A DNA stretch of 64,000 nt from Amphiura filiformis. Lineage: Eukaryota > Echinodermata > Ophiuroidea > Amphilepidida > Amphiuridae. The notes beneath the pieces were generated by a model. That model ran no database searches. It saw nothing but the letters and a program-made list of their open reading frames with translations, and was not told the DNA's origin. The stretch is from NCBI RefSeq assembly GCF_039555335.1, contig NC_092646.1, positions 34,935,380 to 34,999,379 on the forward strand, written 5' to 3'. A program made the position numbers and the translations under genes. Shown here piece by piece: positions 1-12,308 of this stretch; the first letter of the stretch is position 1, and each line of letters starts with the position of its first letter.

Positions 1-23
1 TTGTCCATGGGTTTTTTCTGATT

Positions 24-1953
24 AAAGACAGAATTAAAAAGACTAGTTTGCATCCGACGCCACTGTCAATCAAACACACTTTGACCAAAAGTGTCATATT
101 TTCTCTTAAAACTAATGTAACTTTGTAAAGGGGAAACTGTTGTACTGCCATTGTGCATATGTCATACCTAATAAGTAGTCAAACCAGATCATTAAAGTCA
201 AAATATAAATAATTGTATTAATCAGGAGTTATGAGGGGGCTAATTTGGTGAAATACGGAAAACATGTGCATTTTTGGGAAAAATAGAAATTTAGTTTGGA
301 TTCCTGTAGATTCCTGTACTGAAATTAATTTTATCATTTGTATACAAGTCTTAGAACTATGTTGATGGCAATTTTGTTTGCAAATATTTGCCAGCCTGCA
401 TTCTAGGGTCCATCCAATGGACCCTATTTGCTCACTTTTCAGCTAATTTTGATAGATCAGTGCCCAGCGTACGTGTTTATGCATGCGCCCTCATAATGCT
501 TACATACCCTGGGGATTTTGCGGTTTTCACATAACATTGTCAAAATTCTTTGAACATTAACTTTCTTAAAATGTACTATTTCTCACAGAATTTGCATTAG
601 TTTTGTGACTTTTTAAATCATGATAAATGACATCATAAAACAATGTCATGAAAGTAGCTCAGTTACACAGTTTAGATGAAAAACGCTGTTATTAAGGACA
701 TGTGATAGGCCGCTAGGCCTAAAGATGTGGTTGTTTTGGTCGAAAAAAAAACTAGATTTGGGATTACGTCTACTTTCAAAATCTAATTCACATTTCAGTA
801 TTGGCCTATAACGACCAAATAACATGACGTAACTGTGTCATGTGTCTGGGAGGGGATAATGGAGAATTGCAATTTGAATCAGATTACATCATTTTAGTGT
901 CATTCATGATGGTGTTGAGGGTTAATAAATTGTAACATCCTGGGTGGGGTCTCCTATTGACATGGTATACGTATATGTGCCTGTTGGTATAGCGATGGGT
1001 GGTTTTTCACCACAGACGAAAGCGCCCAATGCCCCAATATCACTGTGTATTTTGAGAAACATGTTGGTAAAAGCACCCAATTTGGGCAAAATCGGGTGCT
1101 TTTCAAGGAAATTGGTATAGGCCTATTGATGGGATACAAGTTAGGGCCAAAAAATGGCGACGTTTTGGAGTCCGGCAGGAACATTCATGTACAAATTTTG
1201 GGAGAGACCCCCCCATCTAGTCTGGTTGGTTGTTTGCTTGCTTATTTTTTACAATTAAAACGTCGGCATTTTATTGATGTCATATTTATTAGAAAATGCC
1301 GTTAGTACATTTTGCTTGAATATGCTATTTGATAATACTTTTCTAATCAGAGATTTGAATTACTGTTGTAAGAGTAATTAGCCAATCACGGCTCGGTATT
1401 TTAATGACGTCATATGCCTTGGAAAAAAGCTCTATTGGATTGGATTCTGCAGTCCTTAAAACCCCCGATTTGCTAGTTTTTGATCATAATTCTTACACAA
1501 GCATTTAAATAACTGTGGGAGGAGTAATTGACCAATCACCGATCAGCATATTAATGACTTCATACGCTTTCTAAAATGTCATCATTAAATTTTGCACCCC
1601 TTGGAACCCCTATTTTACCTTTTCAATTAAAATTCCAACATATGTCATTTAAAATACTGGTGTTAAAATAATCGACCAATCACCGTTCAGCATTTTGATG
1701 ACGTCACACATGTTTGAAAATGCTCCTATTGGATTCTGCAGCCTCAAAAACCCCTAAAATAGTCTTTCTACCGTGTTTGTATTCATTTGATCATCCGTTT
1801 ATAATTTTGGCACACTTTGAGGCGATTCTGGCCCACTGTGCGCCGCCTTCACTTCAGGAACTCATCATCACGATACTTATAAACAAACCGTGCCCGAGTT
1901 TGAATGACAGATGACGTCAGACGCAAATTAGTCTTTTTAATTTTGTCTTTCAT
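24..1953. mobile_element. TIR element in intron 8 of gene 1, with internal tandem units
   Basis: The left end (GACAGAATTAAAAAGACTAG, then TTTGC) and the right end (1910-1953) are inverted copies. The same termini bound elements at 10752-12106, 36068-36230, 44334-44498 and 47262-47400. Between about 1255 and 1720 a unit containing CCAATCAC and a nearby TGACGTCAT recurs about every 147 bp. No transposase is visible, so it is non-autonomous. Confidence 0.6.
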
Positions 1954-2260
1954 TATAGAGTAGTGATCAGCCAGGGAAAAATAATTTGTGATCAGCGAAA
2001 ATTGCATTTGCCGGATTATATTATTTGGTACGGGGTACCTTATTGATCATGATGGTATACGGGTATGTGCCACAGTTTTGGATGCATTTTGAAGAATGTT
2101 GGTATAGTGTTGTCCCTCACACGCACATTGGGCGCAATTTGGCAAATTTTTCCTCAAGCGCACCCAAGTCGATCAAAATTGGGTGTTTTTGTGTGAAAAG
2201 TTGGTATGTTGATGGACTCTAAAAGTTACTTCTTACGGCATAACGATTAAATATACTAAC

Positions 2261-5200
2261 CATGAGCAGCAGGGTCATCTATATCATTACAGATCTCACG
2301 GTATGCTCTTGAATTGACAAGTTTGTTAAAGGCCGGATCCCACCAATTCTTCAAAAGAGAGTCTTTGCGCATCATCATTGAGTCGCCTGTTAGTAAGAGA
2401 AAAGGAACTATGTTGTCAAAAGTCCGTTGATTTCAATTAAGTATTTTTAAGGTCCGTTCATACTGCGCCGCAATTGCTTTACGGTACGATACGTTGCCGA
2501 TATATCGATTACTTTTTGCCACAATTCAACGAAACTCGTCTCATTTCCAAGTTAAAATGTATTTAAATTTATACCGCAAGGGATTATTTTGCACGGATAC
2601 AGTGCGACAATGCACCGCATCGCAAAGCAATTGTGGCGTAGTATGAACGGACCTTCAGTTCACAGTAGACAACACTAGGTGAACGAACGTTAACGCGTTA
2701 CGCAGACGTGAGATGTCACATGATGCTGTTTAACGGATGGGCACTCTTTGAATAACACCAAATTGGATCTCATGCGTTCATGTACCGGCTTCATGTACCG
2801 CGTTCACGTGTCGCGTTAACGTATCGCGTTCACGTATCGCGTTAACGTACCGCCTTCGCGTATCACGTTCACGTACCGCGTTAACGTTCAACGTTTTCGT
2901 ACCGCGTTAACGTATAACATTCACGTACCCTACCACGTTAACGTACCGCATTATAAACGTACCTCGTTAATGTATCCCGTTCACGTACCGCACGGAAATC
3001 GACAATATATGCCATGATAATTGACTGAATTTCCGGTTTTTAAAGGTGACGGAAAAGAAATTTTGGTCAATTGGTGGACGGACTTATGAGTCAGTCGGAT
3101 GGGATGTTTGCAGACGATGAGCAATCAGCGTGTTTATAGTGGGAGCAGCTGTGCGGTACATTACGGTATAATTTCTATCCGGTCAGAAATTATCCGTGAA
3201 CTTTCTCACTGAAAACACTAGCCATATTTGTATGTACCGCACATCGATATCCTTCTCAACCGAAGGATATTGGCGCGAGATATTTGCTCTATAAACACAC
3301 GAGGATAAATGTGCTGTATGACCGAAAGTAGCAGCTTCTTCATGATGCGTAGAATACGCACAGGACATTCAGAACGCTTCTCACCCCAAGACAGACGCTT
3401 GTTTGCCGCCAAGATCATACTGTTGAATAGGCTGTTTATAGCTCGCGCCACATTATTTACACATTCCCTGTGTGACCTTGGGGTCATTGTAAATGTACGG
3501 TAATGGTAGTTGGTATATAATTTGTATGATAACTGTATCTCACTATAAACAGCAAGAGTTTCGGTATATATTCAAGGACTATCGTATACGGTATACTCAA
3601 AACTCGGTATTCATTATAAATACGCTGTGCATTGTCGCAATCATAGATAAAATACAATACCGATCTTTTCGAAGACATTTATCTTACGGTGTGAGTGAAA
3701 CGTACATTGACTCAGCAGCATAATATGAAATTTTAATAGAATTGCGATCCAGGTCTTTGTGTCTATTCTTTGACAATCGATGGTGCGCTGCAGAGTTACA
3801 GCGTACGTCTAGTGCAGGACAATATATTATAAAACATGTTGTCATCTATCGCCATGGTATTTAATCCTGCTACATCATTACTCCTACGGCTACGGCAAGT
3901 CATGTCACTTGTTCATATGCATATTGACAATAACCAGCAAACTCTTATCGATTTGCGGTATATATAGTCTGTCCTAACTGTTGCACTTACCTCCCAACAG
4001 ACAAGGTTCAAATTCTCTGACTAATTCAAGACTTCCATCCGTAGCCCTTGGTAGTCCTCCTGAGATAAATATGGCATCAACCTTTAAAAAAAAAGAAGTA
4101 GGATTAATGTAGTGAAACGACTTTGGGATGGCAATATTATTTTTCTCCTCCCTCCCCTCCCCTCCCCTCCCCCTCCCCTTCCCTTCCCGTCCTTTCCCGT
4201 CCCGTCCCGTCCCTTCCCGTCCCTTTCCTTCCTTCTCTTCTCTTCTCTTCTCTTCTCTTCTCTTCTCTTCTCTTCTCTTCTCTCTTCTCTTCTCTTCTCT
4301 TCTCTTCTCTTCTCTTCTCTCTCTTCTCTTCTCTTCTCTTTCTCTTTTCTTTTCTTCTCTCTCTTCTCTTCTCTTCTCGACCGACTCTCCTCTCCTCTCC
4401 TCTCCTCGACCGACTCTCCTCGGCTCCCCTCCTACCTCTCTCCTCTCCTCTCTCTCTCCCCTCCTCTCCTCTCCTCTCCTCTCCTCTCCTCTCTCTCTCT
4501 CTCCTCTCCTCTCCTCCTCCTCTCCTCTCCTCTCCTCCCCTCCATTCCCTCTCCTCTCATATCCTCTCCTCTCCTCTCCTGTCACCTCTCATCTTCTGCT
4601 CTCCTCTACACCCAGCTCCAATCCACTCAACTCCTATTCTCCTTTCCCCTTCTATCTCCTCTCCTGGCCTGTCCTGTGCTGTCCTGTCCTCTCTTATCTT
4701 GTTTTCTCTTCTCATTGGTCTTCTTGTAGTACCGTTTTAAAAATACATTTACCTCACCACCATCAAGCCCTGCTACCAAAGTATTCAAATTATCATCTTG
4801 GTTATACGCAAACACTTGGTTATCTCTGATGTCATAGCCCTGTATAAACCATTAAATAAAAAAAGCATAAATAAGTTACACGACCTCTTACTAGGCACTA
4901 CCAGTATTATAAGAAACATTGGAATCAGTTTTCAGGCTTTCTATGTAGCAACATGCAATTTCGCAAACAAATATGCTAATATAAAGGCTTCTTACACGAA
5001 GGCTTCTTACTAAGAGTAAACTTATCGTTGTATCAAACCACCTACACCCCAGGTTTGATCAATAGTATGCAAATGATTACATAAGGAGTGGGGTGAGATG
5101 CCATGTTCCCACGGGGACCCATAAAAGGTGTGTTATTTTTCAACGGAGTTGAGGTGTGCGGATCGCGCTACCGAACCATTATCCATTTCTGAGAGTAACT

Positions 5201-8200
5201 TCGTCCTTAATGAAATGGGCTAAAGCATGGTTAGTAGGTCAATAACAGTTAGTCGAGCTTGACTTACAGTGACTCTGAAGATACAGTATGCGTCAGCCCA
5301 CCATCCAGCTAGTATACCGATCTTGATTCCATTAAGGTTGTCTGCATTAACGCCGCTTGGATTGCCGCGGCGAGTAAGCAGTACAGGTCGAGTTGCTTTA
5401 ACAGTACTTGTTGAAAACTTAAGGGATCGGACCCTATCCGCTGAGATGGAAAAACCTGACAAAAAGGATACATGGGAGACATTAATATTAAATTCGGGTT
5501 TGTGCTTTGGATTCCAAAGGGGCTGAATATGATATAAAGTTGCGGTAGCAACTGAGACCTTTTTTTTTTTTTTTTTGCGAATGATGTTGAAAATGAACCT
5601 GGTACCTGAGTGGTTGCTGGGGATATTTTTGTTCAGTCTATTGAATTATAAAATGAGTGTTGGGGCAGCGGTTGTTCATTCGCATTGAACCACTTAGGTA
5701 CCAGGTTCAAGCCCCGGCCGTGCGCAAGAAATGTATGTGCACTTAGTTTATCCCGCCCCATGCTCGCTCTAGCATGTTTTCTCCGGTATCTCCGGTTTCC
5801 TCATGCTTTCAAAATCGGTGATTAGCTGTTTGATTATCAAGAATTTCCTTCACTCAATGGAATTTGGGGAGCTGCACAGACAATTGTGTGGATGTTACGG
5901 TGCAAGCGGAAAAGCTTTTTTTAGATCATGGTGTGTGTGTGGGTAGGAACTTGTCCTTTATATGCACCTTCAATAATTCAATGAATCCTCCGAGATCTGA
6001 AAAAGGCGCTAGGTAAATCCAAAATGTATTAATTATTATTTATAAATGCCGATTATAATTGATAATGGTTCTTGATTATGCAATTTGATCATAAAAAGTG
6101 GCCATTGATTTAATTTATATTGAAATCTCAAGGTAAAGGTTAAGCTTACCCATACAACCGTCCACCCATCTGCCGAGTAAAGCTTGTTGTGGAAACCCAT
6201 CAAACCAACAATCTCGCCAATTACTGTGAACAATCTCGCAGTTCTTTCCCGCAATTTGGCACACTACAAAATACAGGAATGAAACGGATGTTAACGTATC
6301 CATCCAACTTAATATGTGAGCGTACACTACGAATGAGCCGTAAAGTCGGCAAATTGTATTCTGAGATACAGTGTAAAATGTGCGTGAAGGTCTTATTCAT
6401 AGGTTTAGTTTTCAGAAAATTAGTGTTGCCGCCCAATTTTGCAGTCTCTGAAGTCTGCTCCAAGTAGAACTGCATTGGCATAGTCGAGACGAGAAAGAAA
6501 TAATGACCTAACAATGTGGTGGAATGTGTCTCTGTCTAAGAACCGGTGTTTGTTTGCTTTGGCTAAATCATGTTCAAGTGGTGGGTTACAATTATATTGT
6601 ATTTTGTCTAGGTATGTATAACTAACAATTAACAATGAGAGGACATTCCTGAACCTCGTTGACTTGGGGACGATTTGAAATGATCGCCAATTATGACTTT
6701 ATTACCAGCAATGTGGAAAAAGAGACACATGTAGAACCGAAAAAGGTACCATTTTGTTGAAGGAGCAGAGTTCAACAAACCATAATCCCTCTTTTCCGGA
6801 TATCATTTGAAGTCAAAATGATATACCATTTTAAAGGTTATCATATATATTTTCTGAACACGAAATAAAACAAAATTGATCGGGCCGACTTTACGGAAGA
6901 TTCGTAAGTGTCTGGTCACATATGTAATAGCGAAAGACCGTGACGCTGTGGTCTGAGTAAAAGAAGACAATAGGACATTCCCATCACGGCATGTTATATC
7001 ACCTACGTAACTCAAATTAACACGTACTCCTTTGTATACAATATGATATCCTGTAAAACATGCAATTTTCTTGATCATAATAAACTGGGTAAATACGTAC
7101 CATTTGCAATATTTGGGCATGCTGTTTTCATTAAAATTCACATTTTGTCACAATATATTCATGTTAAGCTGTTACGAGTATGTTGGAAATATGTGACTTT
7201 GAAAGGTCTGAAAAGCCCGGTTAATAAGCTACAAAACCTGGCAATATTCATGATTCTTACAAATATTATGATTCTTATAAAAAAAGAGAGAAAAGATGAG
7301 ATAAATATTAAAAATTAAGCAAAAGGTATTTGATCTAGATAATCATGCTCGACTGTCATCGGTTTGTTTTACCTTCGTTTATAACATCAATGAAATGGCC
7401 TCGATGTTGCCTGGTTTTCCGGTCTCTGAAAAAAGAATGAAAATAAAATTGCCAGATATAGTGTGTAGCGGATTCAGGTTTTTCGGATTGGTACACTCAC
7501 CAAGATTAGTGGACTCCTATTTTAAAGGCTTACGAAAAGCTGAATATGTTTTTAGGAAACGCAAAAGTTTTGCACCTACACACAACCCGCTACCACTTAT
7601 TCGAAATTACATTTGTTTCATGTTTTCTTTCTTTCTCTTGTTCATTTTTTCTGAGGTATACCTGTCCCCTTATCCGTACATGCATACATTATGCATATAT
7701 CGACTAGACAGGTATGCACACGCCTCAACAGCGTGAACTGCTCCGATGCGGGCATTCGTGTGGGGTAGTGGGTAAGCTGCTTATAGGACGACCCAAAGAC
7801 GTGACACGCGCGGAAATGCCATTTTTAGAGGAACATCATGGTGTGTGTATGTGTATGTGGGTGGGCAGTTATGTGCAGGATCGGATTTACCATTGGGCCG
7901 GATGGGCTCGGGCCCAGTGCCCCCAAACTTGCCCTGTGCATCTTCCTTTTTTAGCACAATGCAGGAAGGGAGTATGGTGCTGATAGCTGTTTGTGGGTGT
8001 AGATCCCGGGGTGTAGATGTATGCTAAATAGGCTTTTAAGCTTGCCTACATGTTCCTGGTTTAGGTACAGGTGATTATTACGACATAGTACTTACATGTA
8101 GATGACACGGTTGTCGTTATCTCCGTTTTGGAAGGTCCAAATTGTTTCATCATAATGCAAATAATCCCCGGATTGCCCCTGACGCCATGGTGTAACACTA

Positions 8201-9225
8201 CCACCACTGTCACCATAAGAATGATCTGGAACACGATTACGGGAATACAAGTAAATGTATGGGGAGTCTCTATGATCGACATTTAGGATAAGGAGTGATT
8301 TCAAACATACACATCCCACCACTAACCACCACACTCTACCCCACCACAATCCCCATATATAAACGACCGCATCCACGCAGACATACCCACCCACCAAGTA
8401 AATGTATGGGGAAATTTAGAGTCACTCAGATTTCAAGGTTTTATATCAGAAAGGTTGTGAATTTCCAATTAGTACTTAATCTACTAAAATCGTGTTAAAT
8501 TAATCCTTACTTTTATGATTACCTATTTACTAAGGTCCAGTGATGAAGTTTACGATCAATACATTAACCAAAATCAGGGGGGAGGATACGTCCTTCTTTC
8601 ATATCTTTCATATCGCAGCAAACACAAACATTGTCGTTTCTCAAAAATTCTAATTTTTGCAGAAATCTGTCGTGCTAGTTGGATCAGTTCTTTTCTGAAA
8701 AAATATACTTTCATGTTCATCATTATTTTCAAAGGTACAATTCATACACAACGATATCTAAAATTTCGTTGAGTGAACAAGCCACCTTAATAACATTTAA
8801 ATGTCGGGTTTTATAAGATCATGAATACGTTTTTTGTAAAATATTTTAGGCGAAAATTTTGGTACAATATTTTGTCAACACTTAAATAACATTCAGCTGA
8901 AATGTTTTGCATCACCTTTTCAAAAAATGTTTTATAATTATTTAAACGTTTTTACCGTTTGTATAACCCGACATTACGACACGACACGTTTTTGTAAAAC
9001 GTTGTGTGTTAGCTGGGTTTAAATACCTGCATTACCTCCTCTCGACCCGCCAGAATCGGAACCGTCCACATTGATATTAATAGGTGCATCACCGCCTCTG
9101 TTATAATTCAATACTGCCATTACCATTCCAGCCGCAGCTACAATCCCTACAATAAGAACCAGGATGCACAGGAGGACAAACACACTGCTTCCTTCATCTT
9201 CTTTTGCGTATTTTCCTTGTCCCAT
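2261..9225 (-). CDS. Gene 1: type II membrane protein with SBP_bac_3-like ectodomain (3' end outside window)
   Basis: Eight exons in transcription order: 9225-9027, 8225-8096, 7425-7373, 6263-6150, 5455-5268, 4839-4753, 4081-3991, 2386-2261. All have AG acceptors and GT donors and join in frame (988 nt); exon 9 (47 nt in paralogues) was not found in 1-2260 and should lie to the left. The N-terminus (MGQGKYAKED) precedes a hydrophobic anchor, then a Gly/Asp linker. The ectodomain shows C-x6-C, a GFSI-x-x-DR motif, a TRRGNP crossover, the NADNLNGIKIG motif, LVAGLDGGE/VDAIFISG across the exon 6/7 border and MRKDSLLKNWWDPAF. This order matches bacterial polar amino-acid binding proteins; ligand unknown. 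All four exon 4 cysteines are present. Exon 1 is 9 nt shorter than in the paralogues, and its donor (GTATTT) abuts a repeat. The start is the ATG shared by four paralogues. Confidence 0.8.
2449..2655. mobile_element. 207-bp MITE in intron 7 of gene 1
   Basis: Terminal inverted repeats of about 28 bp beginning AAGGTCCGTTCATACTGC and ending with its complement (GTATGAACGGACCTT). No coding capacity. Confidence 0.7.
2690..2998. repeat. CpG-rich 12-bp minisatellite
   Basis: About 20 imperfect copies of a 12-bp unit near CGTTAACGTACC / CGTTCACGTATCG. CpG density is far above the surrounding AT-rich, CpG-poor DNA. It lies in intron 7 of gene 1, next to the MITE. Confidence 0.7.
2999..3984. other. 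Rest of intron 7, gene 1: no gene seen
   Basis: Intronic sequence up to the exon 7 donor. Short open frames on both strands here have no recognisable motif and no splice context. Some short inverted segments (3130-3720) suggest an old element. Confidence 0.4.
4140..4730. repeat. Polypyrimidine/polypurine microsatellite filling intron 6 of gene 1
   Basis: About 590 bp of CTCTT, CCTCT and CCCGT arrays on the plus strand, so the transcript carries pure GA-rich RNA. It occupies most of intron 6 (4082-4752) and ends about 20 bp from the exon 6 donor. The long Leu/Ser/Pro-rich open frames here are artefacts of the repeat. Confidence 0.9.
5585..6050 (+). mobile_element. tRNA-derived SINE-like element, intron 4 of gene 1
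   Basis: A B-box-like GGTTCAAGCCC at about 5706-5716, a body with TCTCCGGTATCTCCGG, and a 3' part reading GAAAAAGGCGCTAGGTAAATCC before an AT-rich tail. A partly inverted copy of the tRNA-like head lies at 5593-5613. This layout is typical of deuterostome tRNA SINEs; the family is not named. Confidence 0.5.
6440..6640 (-). mobile_element. LINE reverse transcriptase fragment, intron 3 of gene 1
   Basis: The minus-strand frame 6635-6420 contains HHIVRSLFLSRLDYANAVL, the C-terminal thumb region typical of non-LTR reverse transcriptases. No complete ORF remains. Confidence 0.6.
6640..6915. repeat. Dispersed repeat, copy A
   Basis: Inverted copy of 28500-28790: the GACATTCCTGAACCTCGTTG end and the CCGACTTTACGG end are shared, suggesting the tail of the neighbouring LINE or an independent interspersed repeat. 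Confidence 0.55.
8791..9016. mobile_element. Fragment of the AACGTTTT/AATGTCGGGTT repeat beside exon 1 of gene 1
   Basis: Contains AAATGTCGGGTT, ATTTTGTCAACACTTAAATAACATT and an AGCTGGG end, all diagnostic of the element complete at 28817-29402. Its edge lies 10 bp inside intron 1 from the exon 1 donor at 9026. Confidence 0.65.
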
Positions 9226-10620
9226 TTTATTAGTAGTAGGTCTACAATCCTTTCCTTCGCATAAAAGATACTGTTTAACACTATCTGCAATGTTATCGTT
9301 CTAGCAAGTTTCTATACTTGATAGTCTTTTGTTAGCTACAGTAAAAAGGATGCGATGCCCCTTTTGCCCGTTATGGTTGGTGATTATGATTAACCTACAT
9401 TATACTATTTATCATATCATTGGTACAATGAAAGAATAGAAAACTGTGACCCACTAACAGATTTTGCGCCCAAATAGCATCACATCTATATTTTTAATAT
9501 AATTGCTAACTTGGGTGCTGGCTATGACAAAGGAATAACAGACATCAAAAATAATCTACCCATTAGTAACTTCATGTAGTTCACTATACACTATGGACCA
9601 CAATAGCCTCATCCCAATGGCATAGTTCAATAACCTCAATTAAACAATCATAGTGCAAACAAATTTGTACTCAAATTTTTAAAGGTCATATAATACAAAT
9701 GTATTGGGGGTTTAAGAACAGCTCCCTGATAGATGAGCATGTTGTGGCTCTTGTTGTGATACTTGATCACGGTTGTCGCCTTTGTATAATTATGTGTGAT
9801 TGGTTGCAGTTTTTTATGTGAAAACTTCGATTTAAAGTGATCTTATATCTATAACAGTTAGAGAGTATTAGTGTACATCCGTGTTGTGTTTTGCCTTGCA
9901 TTGGTCTCAAAATTTTAACCATTGCCTTTAAACCCTGATCAATATGATCAAATCCGTCCACTAATCAAACACGGATTATAATGATGATTGGTAAAAATTC
10001 AAACTCAAAGTACGAAAGAAATATAAACATTTATAAATTTTATTTTTCTGGGTTCATTACTTTATAAAACACTACAATTCAAGTGGTTACAAATGTGTCA
10101 ATGTAAACTTTTCATCAATGCGTAATTAGCTGTCAATTTCTTAGAACTTGTTTTTATCATCACCTTAGGCATCGAGATATAAGACATAAGAATGAACTCA
10201 ATGAACTAACATCAGTCGGCATTGAAGATCATTGGATGCTGGTCGCAGGCACAAATCCCCCCCCCATTATTAGCCTGAAAACTTAAATTCACCTTTCTCG
10301 GTAAAAACCATTATTTTAGACACAAGTCTAAACAGTGGTAATAGCGCCCACAACGACCACTTATTCATAACCAGTTTTTGACTAAATCAGGATACAAAAT
10401 GTACATCTTTCATTTTTCTACTAATCAGTTATGTCATGATATAGTCGTGATAATTCAATTTAATGCGCAATCTTTGGGAGCTTTTGGGTGCATGCGGTAC
10501 GTTATATCTCACATATTAAAGATCTTTAAAGATCTGCAATAATTAATTTTTCTCAATATCCCAGTTGTAGATACCTCTGCTACCGGTAAGTATAGAGGTG
10601 TCTATTGGTATTTATAAAAT
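9226..10620. other. Spacer between genes 1 and 2
   Basis: Holds the upstream region of gene 1 (with the 17-mer at 9459) and the far 3' flank of gene 2. No other gene or clear repeat is seen. Confidence 0.4.
9459..9475 (-). promoter_or_regulatory. Conserved upstream 17-mer, gene 1
   Basis: The minus strand reads ATTTGGGCGCAAAATCT, identical in four paralogues. It begins 234 bp upstream of the start codon. Much of the surrounding sequence of gene 1 has diverged from the others, but a GTGACC just upstream in transcription is also kept, so the site appears selectively conserved. It is nearly palindromic and distantly like an E2F site; the factor is unknown. Confidence 0.5.
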
Positions 10621-10751
10621 CGTATGTATAAGACAGATTGTGCAAATCAGCTCTGCGAGACGTAAGACGTGAACGTGATGTCATCACTTTATGCGATTCC
10701 TTTGTTTTACAAGCAATCACCGTCATCCATCGCTGATCCGAACTCTAAATT

Positions 10752-12106
10752 GAAGACAGAGATAAAAAGACGTCTGATGTCACCGTCAATCAAAACTACG
10801 ATCCTTGATTGGTTAATAAAAGGAAGGTCGACTTACCTGGTGCCGATCGGAGAAAAGGAAGCAGAAAATGGCGAAAAATTACGTACTTTACAAGGCAAAA
10901 AGCAACTTTTCTAGGTATTGTTGACATGGTGCCTTCGCGAAAGAAAGTTTCCTACTATAATGACATAACCTTTGAGATGGTTTGTATGTTTGAAGGTGCA
11001 AAATAATGCGCCCGGTTTATCGCCGCGATCAGCAACTCGTATCATCACGACACTTGTAAACAAATCGTGCTCGAGTTTCATTGACATACAGGGCGTCCCC
11101 CAAAAAGAGGCCCCTCATTGCGCCCTCTTTTTCTCCTATTTCTGAAAAGTTGATCAAATATATTTTGGTATGTAAAGAAACCTTGCTTGAGTCGTTACCT
11201 TTAATAAACCAAAACAATTATATCAATCGGCTCACAACTTTTGAAGATATGCTCTTTTAAAGAAATGTACCCGTTTTTCACTCTGTCCTCGGAGAAGGTT
11301 TGGCTACTTCAAAGATTGAAAATGAGTACACATACCATGCATGAATATCAAACATTCCTCAATGATAACTTTATAAAATAACTTTATTTATAGAATGGGC
11401 TTTACCGGTGGGATTTTGTTAAAAGTGTCATTAATTTGTGGGTAAAATGGATGCCGAATGGTACTTCTTTTGCTTTACTTGCAATTACTTATTTTTTCTT
11501 GGTTATTTATGCCTGTTTGTTTTATTATGTTTCTTACTTTCATACTTTGTTGTTTCTTGCTTTCTTTTTTGTTTACAACATTAGTCATTTCTCTTAGGAT
11601 AAAAGGTAGCCCTAAAAGGTTATTGGTTTGTCTTTAGTTCTTCTGAAGTGAGTCTACTGTGCTGCTCTGCCCCCTACCTGGTTGCTTCAGTGGCGAATAC
11701 AGGTTTCAGCCCTGGTCCTCATTGCATCAATTGCGTTGCGTACCATCCTTGTGCGCCGGATAATTGCGAGTGCATTCAGTAATACGTTTGCGAAAATCTT
11801 GGATTTTGCCACAAAGGAACAAAAATCAAGTTGTGTGAGGTATGCGCCATCCCAACCACTCTGTTTGCTATCCGTGGACAGAGTGAAAAACGGGTATTTT
11901 TTTTTATTCAAAAGGGCATATCTTCAAAAGTTGTAGGCCTGTTGAAATAATTGTTTTGGTTTATTAAAGCTAACGATTTAAGGTTTCTTTACATACCAAA
12001 ATATGTTTAATCAACTGTTCAGAAATAGGGCGCAATGAGGGGCCTCTTTTTTTTGGGACACCCTGTATGACGTCAGATGCAAACTAGTCTTTTTATCTCT
12101 GTCTTC
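10752..12106. mobile_element. TIR transposon in the gene 2 3' flank
   Basis: Ends GAAGACAGAGATAAAAAGAC and its inverted partner before 12106. Genes 3 and 4 supply the empty site (GAACGCTAACTGTCATG at about 33511-33527), which proves insertion. It contains a second element nested at 11089-12065. Confidence 0.75.
11089..12065. mobile_element. Mariner-like element with long TIRs, nested
   Basis: Bounded by TA-CAGGGCGTCCC and GGGACACCCTG-TA, with TIRs of about 200 bp. An internal minus-strand frame (11911-11687) ends NAIDAMRTRAETCIRH, like the C-terminus of Tc1/mariner-type transposases. A second copy at 18031-20387 has the same end. Non-autonomous remnant. Confidence 0.65.
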
Positions 12107-12308
12107 TAGTATAACTGTCATGTTGCCTCTATACTACACCTGCTTGCAGAGTTGCGGCCGCATATTGTCGGCGGTTTTGTTTGTGACGTCACATCTCCCG
12201 GAGTTGATTTGCACAAATTGTGTCAAAACGTCTCGTAAAAGTCTTGACTTATTTGTAGCCAGAGGTAAAGTTTCATCTTCCATAAAAATGCATCTTGAGT
12301 GACTTCGA

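Larger units (their letters stand above)
10620..12308 (-). other. 3' flank of gene 2 split by a transposon
   Basis: 10620-10751 and 12107-12308 align with the continuous 3' flanks of genes 3 and 4 (around 33430-33740 and 43650-43950). The interval between them is a TIR element, so the putative 3' UTR of gene 2 carries an insertion of about 1.35 kb. A candidate minus-strand AATAAA is at 10039-10044. Confidence 0.5.

Noticed and set aside
4112-4829. Long overlapping plus- and minus-strand open frames of Leu/Ser/Pro or Arg/Glu
   Set aside because: They are translations of the CT-rich microsatellite in intron 6 of gene 1.
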